Translations under genes and position numbers: made by a program
Assembly (NCBI GenBank): GCA_946406305.1
Contig: CAMJKC010000036.1
Span: 1-12,151, forward strand
Reading direction: 5' to 3'
DNA length: 12,151 bases
Source: an uncultured Lachnospiraceae bacterium
GTDB lineage: Bacteria > Bacillota > Clostridia > Lachnospirales > Lachnospiraceae
The notes under the pieces: generated by a model
The model's input: the letters and a program-made list of their open reading frames with translations, nothing else
What the model was told of the DNA's origin: nothing
The model's database searches: none
Shown here: piece by piece, positions 1 through 6,393 of the stretch
Numbering within the stretch: the stretch's first letter is position 1
Layout: every line of letters starts with the position of its first letter

Positions 1-309
1 AAATGTTCCTTAGAAGGAAAGAATGTAGATAATGAAAAAATATTGGTGGCATATATAAACTTAAGCCAAAATGTTGAAAGAGTAGAAGATAGAGTTGAGC
101 AGAGTAATAATTACATAAATGTAGATTTACCTATATATAGAGATGATAGTGGGAATATCAAATTGTCAAAACCTATGCTTGTAATTGTGAGAATATTGTT
201 ATTTTTGATGTCACTGACTATTTTAATAATATTTTTTAATTCAAAATATTTTGATAACTTAAGAAAAATATTGTATAATAAATGGGTAAAATTAAAACGA
301 AGATTTTAA
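1..309 (+). CDS. C-terminal part of a membrane-anchored protein (5' end outside window)
   Basis: The frame is open from the first base of the window to a TAA at 307-309, so this is the last 102 residues of a longer protein. A TTG at 43 could be read as a start, but it has no ribosome binding site and the frame stays open upstream. A polar region (residues 1-58) is followed by one hydrophobic helix (about 59-79, beginning MLVIVRILLFLM) and a basic tail ending KLKRRF. By the positive-inside rule the tail is cytoplasmic and the upstream part extracellular. I do not recognise the family. A polar domain followed by a C-terminal anchor and basic tail also occurs in some Firmicute D,D-carboxypeptidases, but no catalytic motif is visible, so this is only a possibility. 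The tRNA-Arg promoter lies inside its 3' end. Confidence 0.75.
   Translation, partial: KCSLEGKNVDNEKILVAYINLSQNVERVEDRVEQSNNYINVDLPIYRDDSGNIKLSKPMLVIVRILLFLMSLTILIIFFNSKYFDNLRKILYNKWVKLKRRF
251..279 (+). promoter_or_regulatory. Sigma-A promoter for tRNA-Arg
   Basis: TTGATA (251-256, five of six consensus bases) and TATAAT (274-279) are separated by 17 nt. The expected transcription start is near 286, about 30 nt before the tRNA. The promoter lies within the coding sequence of the upstream membrane protein, so the tRNA can be transcribed independently of it. Confidence 0.65.
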
Positions 310-316
310 TTAATAT

Positions 317-390
317 GTCCTTGTAGCTCAGTTGGATAGAGCGTTCGCCTCCTAAGCGGAAGGTCGCTGGTTCAAATCCAGTCAAGGACG
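317..390 (+). tRNA. tRNA-Arg (anticodon CCT)
   Basis: A 74-nt cloverleaf can be folded by eye. The acceptor stem GTCCTTG (317-323) pairs perfectly with CAAGGAC (383-389), and the discriminator base is G390. The D stem is GCTC/GAGC (326-329/339-342). The anticodon stem is 344-348/356-360 with loop CTCCTAA, giving anticodon CCT at 351-353, which reads the Arg codon AGG. The T stem is 366-370/378-382 with loop TTCAAAT. CCA is not encoded and must be added after transcription. The base after the anticodon is A, the usual t6A position for tRNAs that read ANN codons, so this is not an expected MiaA substrate. The last 9 nt overlap the convergent methyltransferase gene. No strong terminator follows. 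Confidence 0.97.
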
Positions 391-1737
391 TTTCCTTAAA
401 CCTTTTGGGTATAGATTTTTTAATTTATTATTTGAATATTTAGCAATGCCAATTGGTGTTGATAGATATTTTAATAATACATATGGAGATTTAAAACCAC
501 TATAGTCTAATATATCACCTTCAATATATTTTTTAAAATCTATTTCATTTAATTCAAGAGTTGATATAAAATTTTCTGATAGATATGACCTTGACATCGC
601 ATGTGAAGGGATAAATCTTCCATTAAAGTTTTCTCCAATTAGTAAACAAAATCTTAAGACATTTAAATTTTTATATTTATTTAAATCTATATAATTGTAT
701 ACGAGATAATATTGATTTTTATTTTTTATAATAGTCTTGTCATTCATATTAAAAAAATCACAGTTTAAATTTTCTTTTTGGAAGGCTTTTATAATTTTTT
801 CATCTTCGGCATGGATTTTAAATTTATTAGGAATGATGAATTTATTTTTTTGAGTAGAGTTATATGAAGAACTATTTTTTTTGATTATAGAAAAAAATTG
901 TCCTTCTCCAATGCCTTGGTAGTGATATATTTTATCAATATGTATTAATTCTAAATCTTTTTTTTCTTTTAAAATAAAATCAACATTATCTTCATCTTCA
1001 CATTTTGAATATGTGCAAGTACTATATATCAAAATTCCATTTGGCTTTAACATTTCATATGAATCAAGTAATAGTTTTTTTTGAATTTCGCTACAGTGTT
1101 CAGTCAAACTTAGTGACCATTGGTTTATGGCATCTTCACTTTTTCTAAACATTCCTTCTCCACTACAAGGTGCATCAATTATTATTTTGTCAAAAAATTC
1201 AAAGAAAGTATTTTTTAAATCAGAAGAATTATTGTTAGTAATTATAGATTTTGAAAAACCCATTTTTTCAATATTGCTTGACAAAGTTTTACATCTATTG
1301 TAATCATATTCGTTTGAAACCAAGTAAGAGTTATTTATTTTTTCCATATTACATAGTATTTGGATTGATTTTCCTCCAGGACTTGCACATAAATCAAGAA
1401 TTATTTCATTTTCTTCGCTTTTAGTATTTTTTAGAACTGATGAAGCACTTGGTTCTTGTATATAATAAATTGGCAAGTGAAATAGTATGTCGCTACCTGG
1501 ATTTACATTATTAGCATTTAGAGTTTGTTTATCATATTTATAGTAAGAATAGTTGTTATTTTTATAAAAAAGTTCTAAATTAAATCGTTTAATTAAGATA
1601 TCATTTATTTCTTGATTTGTATTTTTTAAAATCATACCATGAGATGATGGTAAATTTAAGGTAGATACGAATTCATTATATTCATATTCTGTTAATTGTT
1701 CTTTTATATTTTTTAAAAAATTATTATTTAATTTCAT
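382..1737 (-). CDS. rsmF: RsmF/NSUN-type 16S rRNA m5C methyltransferase
   Basis: This 451-residue protein is an S-adenosylmethionine-dependent RNA cytosine-C5 methyltransferase of the NOL1/NOP2/Sun family. The SAM-binding motif is DLCASPGGK (115-123). DAPCSGEGMF (188-197) carries the release cysteine C191, and STCTYS (239-244) carries the nucleophile C241. The C-terminal region has the RsmF-specific pattern: CLLIGENFNGRFIPSHAM (364-381), and near the end LKNLYPKGLRKR. Length is normal for the family. The start MKLNNNFLKNIKEQL fits the family's usual N-terminus, but there is no Shine-Dalgarno: the 14 nt before the ATG are GCTATATTATACTT, directly after the U-tract of the terminator of the upstream gene. 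The last two sense codons and TGA stop lie in the 3' end of the tRNA-Arg gene. The exact target cytosine (C1407 in E. coli) is inferred from the family. A close paralogue such as RsmB is less likely because of the C-terminal motifs. Confidence 0.9.
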   Translation of the reverse strand: MKLNNNFLKNIKEQLTEYEYNEFVSTLNLPSSHGMILKNTNQEINDILIKRFNLELFYKNNNYSYYKYDKQTLNANNVNPGSDILFHLPIYYIQEPSASSVLKNTKSEENEIILDLCASPGGKSIQILCNMEKINNSYLVSNEYDYNRCKTLSSNIEKMGFSKSIITNNNSSDLKNTFFEFFDKIIIDAPCSGEGMFRKSEDAINQWSLSLTEHCSEIQKKLLLDSYEMLKPNGILIYSTCTYSKCEDEDNVDFILKEKKDLELIHIDKIYHYQGIGEGQFFSIIKKNSSSYNSTQKNKFIIPNKFKIHAEDEKIIKAFQKENLNCDFFNMNDKTIIKNKNQYYLVYNYIDLNKYKNLNVLRFCLLIGENFNGRFIPSHAMSRSYLSENFISTLELNEIDFKKYIEGDILDYSGFKSPYVLLKYLSTPIGIAKYSNNKLKNLYPKGLRKRP

Positions 1738-1751
1738 AAGTATAATATAGC

Positions 1752-1777
1752 AAAAAAAAACAAGGTTTGAAACCTTG
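1752..1777 (-). terminator. Rho-independent terminator of the H1-like gene
   Basis: The inverted repeat CAAGGTT-TGA-AACCTTG (1761-1777) forms a 7-bp stem. On the minus strand it is followed by nine T (complement of 1752-1760), the classic terminator arrangement. It lies 20 nt after the stop codon of the lysine-rich protein. The other strand also has a T-rich stretch after the stem (1778-1790), but no plus-strand gene ends here. Confidence 0.85.
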
Positions 1778-1797
1778 TTTTTCTTTTTTTCTTGTTA

Positions 1798-2097
1798 TTA
1801 TTTCTTCTTTGCTACAGTTTTTTTAGCAGCTGGCTTTTTAGCAGTTGCTTTCTTTACAGTTTTTTTAGCAGCTGGCTTTTTAGCAGCTGGTTTCTTAGCA
1901 GTTGTTTTCTTTACTGTTGCCATTTTCTTTACTTCCTTTTTATTATTTTTGGTAGTAGCAGACTTTTTTGCTACAGATTTTTTTGAAGCATTTGTTTTTT
2001 TTGCTCCGGGTGCTTTGGTTGCTTCTCTACCATCGAGTGAAATCCCTTTATCGATTTTTAAATAGAGTTTTTCAAGTTCGTTGTATTCACTTGACAT
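1798..2097 (-). CDS. Lys/Ala-rich histone-H1-like DNA-binding protein
   Basis: This 99-residue protein has two parts. A mixed-charge N-terminus (residues 1-28, MSSEYNELEKLYLKI...) is followed by a strongly basic tail (about 29-99) built from AAKKP, AKKT and VKK units, as in eukaryotic histone H1 tails and bacterial H1-like proteins. Such tails bind nucleic acid non-specifically, so a role in nucleoid compaction or RNA/ribosome binding is inferred; no folded catalytic domain is visible. The start is supported by AGGAGG (complement of 2106-2111) 8 nt before ATG. It has a near-ideal own promoter and its own terminator, so it is probably a highly expressed single-gene unit between miaA and rsmF. 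The tail DNA contains an exact 32-bp direct repeat. The opposite strand shows open frames here only because the repeat is low-complexity. Confidence 0.85.
   Translation of the reverse strand: MSSEYNELEKLYLKIDKGISLDGREATKAPGAKKTNASKKSVAKKSATTKNNKKEVKKMATVKKTTAKKPAAKKPAAKKTVKKATAKKPAAKKTVAKKK
1813..1886. repeat. Exact 32-bp direct repeat, 42-nt period
   Basis: The 32 bases at 1813-1844 recur without change at 1855-1886. The offset is 42 nt, which is 14 codons, so the repeat keeps frame and encodes the repeated AKKPAAKKTV-type tail of the H1-like protein. Shorter 15-nt AAKKP units lie inside and beside it. It is a coding repeat, probably grown by in-frame duplication. Confidence 0.85.
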
Positions 2098-2133
2098 AGA
2101 TGCTACCTCCTAATTGTTTCATAAATTAATTAT

Positions 2134-2161
2134 ATTATAGCAATTTTTTTTTATTTGTCAA
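2134..2161 (-). promoter_or_regulatory. Consensus extended -10 promoter of the H1-like gene
   Basis: On the minus strand, TTGACA (complement of 2156-2161) and TATAAT (complement of 2134-2139) are 16 nt apart. The -10 box is preceded by TGC, giving the extended TGnTATAAT form. Both boxes match consensus exactly, which predicts strong expression. The leader is about 30 nt and holds the AGGAGG site. Confidence 0.85.
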
Positions 2162-2182
2162 TGTTTTTACTTAAAAAATAAA

Positions 2183-3133
2183 TTATTTTTCTAAAATTTT
2201 TTTTATGATTTTTTTATAATCATAATTAAAAATTTTTAAATTGTATTCATCAAAAATTTTTTTTGAGTGAAACCAAGTTATTTGTCTCTTTGCATAATTT
2301 CGTGTGTGCTGTTTAATTTCATTTTTTATTTTTTCTATATCAATATCATTTTTTATATTGTGAATTTTATTATAACAATAGTCATATAATTCTTTATAAC
2401 CGATTGCAGACATTGAATGCATATTTTTTTTAATTCCAATTTTTATTAAATTCATAATTTCATCTATTAGTCCATCATTAAACATTTGTTCTACTCTGTT
2501 ATTTATGTTTTTGTATAAATTTTCTCTATTATCATTTAAAAAAATGTATTTTCCATTAAAGATAACTTCTTTATTTTTTTCAAATTCATTGTGGGCTGAA
2601 ATAGGAGTATTATGAAGTTTATAAAAAATATATGCCCTTTTAAGTCTATTTATATTGTTTTTGTCTATTTTTTGATAAGAGACAGTATCAAATTTTTTTA
2701 ATTCGTTATATAAAAACTCTATTCCATATATAGATATATTGTTATCAAGTTCTTTTTTTATTTTTTCTTTATCATTTTTATTTTCTTCTGGGAATTCGTT
2801 ATTATATAGTATGGAATTTAGATAAAAACCAGTTCCACCTACGAGTATTGGTGTTTTATTTTTATTAAAAATTTGATTTATATATTGGTGAGCCATTTCT
2901 TTAAAACTTTTTACATTAATATCTACCGTTGGTTCTATTTCATCAATCATATAATGTGGGATGCCATTTTTTTCTGATTCTTTTATTTTGGCAGTTCCGA
3001 TATTTAGTTTTTTATAAATTTGCATACTATCACAAGATACTATTTCAGCATCAATTTCTTTTGCTAATTCAACAGAAATTTTAGTTTTACCTACACAAGT
3101 AGGGCCTGCAATGACAATAATATTTTTACTCAT
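2183..3133 (-). CDS. miaA: tRNA dimethylallyltransferase MiaA
   Basis: MiaA transfers a dimethylallyl group from DMAPP to N6 of A37 in tRNAs that read UNN codons. The 316-residue form starting at 3133 has the P-loop GPTCVGKT (10-17), SCDSMQIYKKLNIGTAK (33-49) with the conserved general-base Asp D35, VGGTGFY (98-104), and YAKRQITWF (280-288) near the C-terminus. Length matches the family. A longer frame reaches a TTG at 3283, but its 50 extra residues are hydrophobic AT-rich read-through that overlaps the rpsO promoter and leader, so I reject it. The chosen ATG has no Shine-Dalgarno; the sequence before it is only A and T. The gene is divergent from rpsO across 183 nt. Downstream on the same strand lies the H1-like gene with its own promoter, so the two need not be co-transcribed. 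Confidence 0.95.
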   Translation of the reverse strand: MSKNIIVIAGPTCVGKTKISVELAKEIDAEIVSCDSMQIYKKLNIGTAKIKESEKNGIPHYMIDEIEPTVDINVKSFKEMAHQYINQIFNKNKTPILVGGTGFYLNSILYNNEFPEENKNDKEKIKKELDNNISIYGIEFLYNELKKFDTVSYQKIDKNNINRLKRAYIFYKLHNTPISAHNEFEKNKEVIFNGKYIFLNDNRENLYKNINNRVEQMFNDGLIDEIMNLIKIGIKKNMHSMSAIGYKELYDYCYNKIHNIKNDIDIEKIKNEIKQHTRNYAKRQITWFHSKKIFDEYNLKIFNYDYKKIIKKILEK

Positions 3134-3201
3134 ATATATATTATATATAAAATACAATTTAAAATAAAGTAAAATAATAAATTTTAAAGAATATGTGTTT
3201 A

Positions 3202-3230
3202 TTGACAAAATATATATTTTAATATAGAAT
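3202..3230 (+). promoter_or_regulatory. Sigma-A promoter of rpsO
   Basis: TTGACA (3202-3207) and TAGAAT (3225-3230) are 17 nt apart. The expected start is near 3237, giving a leader of about 80 nt before rpsO. It lies in the divergent miaA/rpsO spacer. Confidence 0.8.
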
Positions 3231-3240
3231 ATACTAAATA

Positions 3241-3290
3241 CGTTTGCTTTTGTTAGAGGTAAAATTCCTATACTCTTGCTCAAGTTAACG
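3241..3290 (+). promoter_or_regulatory. Possible structured rpsO leader (S15 autoregulation candidate)
   Basis: The leader can fold by eye into one long interrupted hairpin: CGTT/AACG (3241-3244/3287-3290), TTTG/CAAG (3249-3252/3281-3284, one G-U pair) and AGAG/CTCT (3255-3258/3273-3276). It ends 12 nt before the Shine-Dalgarno. S15 is known to repress its own mRNA through leader structures in several bacteria, but these structures are not conserved in sequence. The role here is inferred and the helices are short. Confidence 0.3.
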
Positions 3291-3316
3291 CATATTAAAA
3301 TTAGGAGGGAAATTAT

Positions 3317-3583
3317 ATGATTTCAAAAGAAAAGAAGGCAGAGATAGTTAAGCAGTATGGTAGAAAAGAAGGAGATACAGGAAGTGCAGAAGTGCAAGTT
3401 GCATTATTGACAGAGAGAATAAATGAGTTAAATGCACATTTAGAAAAAAATCCACTTGACCACCATTCAAGAAGAGGATTACTTATGATGGTAGGTAAGA
3501 GAAAACAACTTTTAAAATATTATGAGAGTGCAAATTTACAAGGTTATAGAGATTTGATTAAAAAGCTTGGTCTTAGAAAATAA
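3317..3583 (+). CDS. rpsO: 30S ribosomal protein S15
   Basis: The 88-residue protein is full length and clearly S15. It contains the conserved stretches GDTGSAEVQVALLTERI (19-35), HLEKNPLDHHSRRGLL and VGKRKQLLKYY. S15 is a primary binder of 16S rRNA at the h20/h21/h22 junction and starts assembly of the 30S platform. AGGAGG (3303-3308) lies 8 nt before ATG. In many bacteria pnp follows directly. Here a small membrane-protein gene begins 14 nt after the stop, and pnp is 2.8 kb away. Confidence 0.98.
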   Translation: MISKEKKAEIVKQYGRKEGDTGSAEVQVALLTERINELNAHLEKNPLDHHSRRGLLMMVGKRKQLLKYYESANLQGYRDLIKKLGLRK

Positions 3584-3597
3584 AAAAAGGATTATTT

Positions 3598-3825
3598 ATG
3601 GATAGGGGTGTTGTAGTAGCAATTTTAATAGTATTTGTGTGTATTTTAATTTTTGCATATGACTATTTTAGGGGTGGTATTTTAAGAGGGAGAATGTCAA
3701 TACAAAAATTTTTCATATGGGTATTTATTTTTTTATTTATTACTGCGATTTTTTATGTTTTGTTTAAAATAACAAAAACATATAGAAGTATGTTTGATTT
3801 TGATTTTGCAGGACTTATTAAATAG
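3598..3825 (+). CDS. Small two-helix membrane protein, function unknown
   Basis: This 75-residue protein has two hydrophobic helices (about 5-22 and 38-58) joined by a basic loop (R25, R30, R32, K37). The positive-inside rule puts the loop in the cytoplasm and both ends outside. AAAAGG (3585-3590) lies 7 nt before ATG, and the start is only 14 nt after the rpsO stop with no terminator between, so it is probably co-transcribed with rpsO. I recognise no family. It is supported as a real gene by its ribosome binding site, its position and its coherent topology. It ends 17 nt before the convergent thrB stop, with no hairpin in the gap. Confidence 0.7.
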   Translation: MDRGVVVAILIVFVCILIFAYDYFRGGILRGRMSIQKFFIWVFIFLFITAIFYVLFKITKTYRSMFDFDFAGLIK

Positions 3826-3842
3826 AAATTTTTGTTTACAAC

Positions 3843-4700
3843 TTATTCAATTTTAGTTCCTTTATAATCTACATTTAAATCAAGAACTTTATAATTTGAA
3901 TCTAAGTCAATCAATTTTGAGAAATTGGAGTTTTTGCTAAAAACTATCATAGTTGAGCCAGAGCCACTGATAGTAAATAGAGAAGCTCCTTTTTTTATGC
4001 ATTCATCTTTTATATCTTCATAATTTTCAATTAAGTTTTTTCTATATGGAACATGTAAAGTGTCATCATAAGAAATTTTCAATTTGTCAAAATCCCCTTC
4101 TTTTAATGCATCTATTAAAAAGAGGGAATGAGAAATATTAAAAATCGCATCGCTCAAATTTACATTTTGCTTTATCACTTTTCTTGCTTCTATCGTTGAG
4201 ATTTGGTAGTTTGGTATAATTACACATATATGTATATCATCTGATATTTTAATTGTATTCTTATAATACTTTTCATGACTTTTCATATTATAAGTAAGGC
4301 CACCATATATTGAGGCTCCAACATTGTCAGGGTGTCCTTCAAGTTCTGCACATAAATTATATATAATGTCTAATGGTAAATTGCAGTTTAACAATTCATT
4401 TGCACTTATGGCTCCAGCACATATGAGAGAAGAACTTGAACCTAATCCCCTACAAAAAGGGATGTCAATTTTATCATATATTACATGACATTTTTTATTA
4501 GATTTTACATAATCAGCAACAAGTTTAAATCCTTTATAAAATAAATTATCTTCATTTTGAAATGAGATATTTGTATTTTCTATTATTAGTTCATCTGATA
4601 ATTCAACATAGAAAGTGTTATATAGAGTTAGAGCTAATCCCATTATGTCAAATCCAGGACCTAAGTTTGCACTTGTGGCAGGTGATTTTACTTTAATCAT
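3843..4700 (-). CDS. thrB: Homoserine kinase
   Basis: ThrB phosphorylates homoserine with ATP to O-phosphohomoserine, the substrate of ThrC. The 285-residue protein is a GHMP kinase of normal length. Motif 1 is SPATSANLGPGFD (6-18). The ATP loop is PFCRGLGSSSS (81-91). EGHPDNVGAS lies at 121-130, HVPYR at 216-220 (substrate-binding Arg region), and motif 3 ISGSGST at 244-250. It begins 8 nt after the thrC stop. Its Shine-Dalgarno AGAGG (complement of 4705-4709) overlaps that stop codon, so translation is probably coupled to thrC. The order thrC-thrB is upstream to downstream. No homoserine dehydrogenase gene is in the window. Confidence 0.96.
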   Translation of the reverse strand: MIKVKSPATSANLGPGFDIMGLALTLYNTFYVELSDELIIENTNISFQNEDNLFYKGFKLVADYVKSNKKCHVIYDKIDIPFCRGLGSSSSLICAGAISANELLNCNLPLDIIYNLCAELEGHPDNVGASIYGGLTYNMKSHEKYYKNTIKISDDIHICVIIPNYQISTIEARKVIKQNVNLSDAIFNISHSLFLIDALKEGDFDKLKISYDDTLHVPYRKNLIENYEDIKDECIKKGASLFTISGSGSTMIVFSKNSNFSKLIDLDSNYKVLDLNVDYKGTKIE

Positions 4701-4708
4701 AATACCTC

Positions 4709-6205
4709 TTATTTTGCTAAATCTGTTATTTTATTTTTAATATAGTTTATTCCATCTTCAAAGTTAATATTATCTTTATGCATAATAGTAAGTTTATCAA
4801 TATTTGATAAATTAGGAGGAATATTCTCGCCTGATAAATCAGAAAGTTCTTTCATAGATTTGAATTCGTCAGGGTTTGTTTTATTAGTTATACTTTTATA
4901 TACACTGTTTGCAAACTTGAAAGGTGATGCAGTAGATAAAATAACTGTCTTATTTTTGCTATTATATTCTTTATTAAATTTTAAAACTGCATGTGCTGCA
5001 CAAGCAGTATGTGTGTCTATCAACCTATTCTTATCAATGAAATTAGATTTTATGGTATTTATTATATCGTCATCAGTGGCATAGTAAGATACAAAAGTGT
5101 TTTTGATTGAAAGTAAAATATCTTTTTTTATTTCAAATTTTTTATTTTCATTTAATTTTTTCATAATGTCACATATGTAATCATAGTCACAATTTGATTC
5201 ATAGAAGAGTAACCTCTCTAAATTTGAAGATATGAGTATATCCATAGAAGGAGATAAAGTTTCATAGAAATTTCTATTTGCATCATATATTCCTGTGTTT
5301 ATAAAATCCGTTAAGACATTATTTTTATTTGAAGCACATATTAGTTTATCAATAGGTAAGCCTAATTTTTTTGCAAAATACCCAGCAAGTATATCGCCAA
5401 AGTTACCGGTAGGGACAGAAAAATTTATATTGTCACCCATTTTTATTTCATTTCTATTTACTAACCTAAAATAAGAACTGAAATAGTAAGCAACTTGGGG
5501 AATTAGCCTTCCTATATTGATAGAGTTTGCACTTGAAAAGTCAATTTTATCATTTAATAAATTATCTCTATTGTTCATGGCATTTTTAACTATTGTCTGG
5601 CACTTGTCAAAGTTTGAATTTACAGATACAACATTTGTATTATCACCAGCCGTTGTAGTCATTTGGAGTTGTTGTATTTTTGAAACGGAATTATTTGGAT
5701 AAAAAACAGTTATGAAAGTATTTTTTACATTTTTAAAACCTTCAAGTGCAGCTTTTCCAGTATCTCCACTTGTGGCACATAGTATATATATCAATTTATT
5801 ATATTTTTCTATTTCATAAGACATAGTCATAAGATGAGGGAGCATTGTGAGGGCTATATCTTTGAATGCAGAAGTAGGACCATGGTATAATTCCATTAAA
5901 TAATCATCTCCAATATTAGTTATTGGGACTACTTCCTTAGAATAAAATTTGTCATATGCTAAATCTATACTCTCTTTTAGTTTTTCATTTTGAAAACTAT
6001 CAAAAAAATGAGAGAGTATTTTAAAAGCAATTTTTTTATAATCTATGTTCTCATTTTCAAGCGAATTATTATCTAAATCATTTATATCAATAGATTTAAA
6101 GTCAGTAGGCGTATATAACCCACCATTATTTGCTAAGCCTTTTATAATTGCTTTTGTGTCACTTTGACAATCTTTTTCATCTCTTGTATTTACAAATTTA
6201 TTCAT
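4709..6205 (-). CDS. thrC: Threonine synthase
   Basis: ThrC is a PLP enzyme that converts O-phosphohomoserine to threonine and phosphate. The 498-residue protein belongs to the long class typified by E. coli and yeast enzymes. GPTSAFKDIAL (109-119) holds the PLP Schiff-base lysine K115. CATSGDTGKAALEGF (143-157) and SVPTGNFGDILAGYFA (263-278, phosphate-binding) are the other cofactor motifs. DTHTACAAHAV and LSTASPFKFA lie in the C-terminal part. The start is supported by GGAG (complement of 6213-6216) 7 nt before ATG and by the typical N-terminus (VNTRDEK, then GLANNGGLYTP). It is first gene of the thrCB operon and has a consensus promoter. No T-box or other visible amino-acid-sensing leader lies in the roughly 25-nt untranslated region. 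Confidence 0.96.
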   Translation of the reverse strand: MNKFVNTRDEKDCQSDTKAIIKGLANNGGLYTPTDFKSIDINDLDNNSLENENIDYKKIAFKILSHFFDSFQNEKLKESIDLAYDKFYSKEVVPITNIGDDYLMELYHGPTSAFKDIALTMLPHLMTMSYEIEKYNKLIYILCATSGDTGKAALEGFKNVKNTFITVFYPNNSVSKIQQLQMTTTAGDNTNVVSVNSNFDKCQTIVKNAMNNRDNLLNDKIDFSSANSINIGRLIPQVAYYFSSYFRLVNRNEIKMGDNINFSVPTGNFGDILAGYFAKKLGLPIDKLICASNKNNVLTDFINTGIYDANRNFYETLSPSMDILISSNLERLLFYESNCDYDYICDIMKKLNENKKFEIKKDILLSIKNTFVSYYATDDDIINTIKSNFIDKNRLIDTHTACAAHAVLKFNKEYNSKNKTVILSTASPFKFANSVYKSITNKTNPDEFKSMKELSDLSGENIPPNLSNIDKLTIMHKDNINFEDGINYIKNKITDLAK

Positions 6206-6235
6206 TGAATATCTCCATTATTTTAATTTTATTAG

Positions 6236-6264
6236 ATTATAATATAGCATAAAATTATTGTCAA
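6236..6264 (-). promoter_or_regulatory. Consensus sigma-A promoter of thrCB
   Basis: On the minus strand TTGACA (complement of 6259-6264) and TATAAT (complement of 6236-6241) are separated by 17 nt, a perfect match to consensus in boxes and spacing. The leader to thrC is too short for a T-box or attenuator. Confidence 0.88.
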
Positions 6265-6312
6265 ATTAAATAAAAAATAAGGAAAATGCTTTAAATTGTT
6301 AAATAAAGAAAC

Positions 6313-6327
6313 AACATTCTTAATGTT
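6313..6327. repeat. 6-bp inverted repeat between divergent thrC and pnp promoters
   Basis: AACATT (6313-6318) and AATGTT (6322-6327) flank CTT. It ends 3 nt before the pnp -35 box and is outside both expected transcripts, so it could be an operator-like site. In DNA this AT-rich it may also be chance. Confidence 0.3.
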
Positions 6328-6330
6328 TTA

Positions 6331-6359
6331 TTGTAAATTTTGTTAATTTGTATTATAAT
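6331..6359 (+). promoter_or_regulatory. Sigma-A promoter of the pnp-gltX-thrS operon
   Basis: TTGTAA (6331-6336, four of six bases) and a perfect TATAAT (6354-6359) are 17 nt apart. Expected start is near 6366, with a leader of about 28 nt. There is no room for the long stem that RNase III cuts in the E. coli pnp leader, so that mode of pnp autocontrol is not supported. Confidence 0.7.
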
Positions 6360-6393
6360 ATATTGGAAAAAATAATAGAAAAGAGGATAAAAA

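Noticed and set aside
43..309. Separate 88-residue protein starting at TTG 43
   Set aside because: The frame continues upstream to the window edge and the TTG lacks a ribosome binding site, so it is the end of a longer protein.
398..420. Possible terminator hairpin after tRNA-Arg (ACC/GGT then a T-run)
   Set aside because: Only about three base pairs form, which is too weak to call.
1813..1916. Repeat cluster that could be mistaken for a CRISPR or minisatellite
   Set aside because: The repeats are in frame with the basic protein, have no unique spacers of constant size, and are explained by its AAKKP units.
1775..2065. Plus-strand open frames rich in Phe, Ala and Leu that look like membrane proteins
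   Set aside because: They are the complement of the Lys/Ala repeat gene, which has a perfect promoter, ribosome binding site and terminator on the minus strand. The plus-strand frames have none of these.
3134..3283. 50-residue N-terminal extension of MiaA from a TTG
   Set aside because: The P-loop normally lies about 10 residues from the start, as it does with the ATG at 3133. The extension is low-complexity and overlaps the rpsO promoter and leader.
3826..3842. Bidirectional terminator between the small membrane protein and thrB
   Set aside because: The 17-nt gap has no GC-rich inverted repeat; only a weak AAAT/ATTT pairing is possible.
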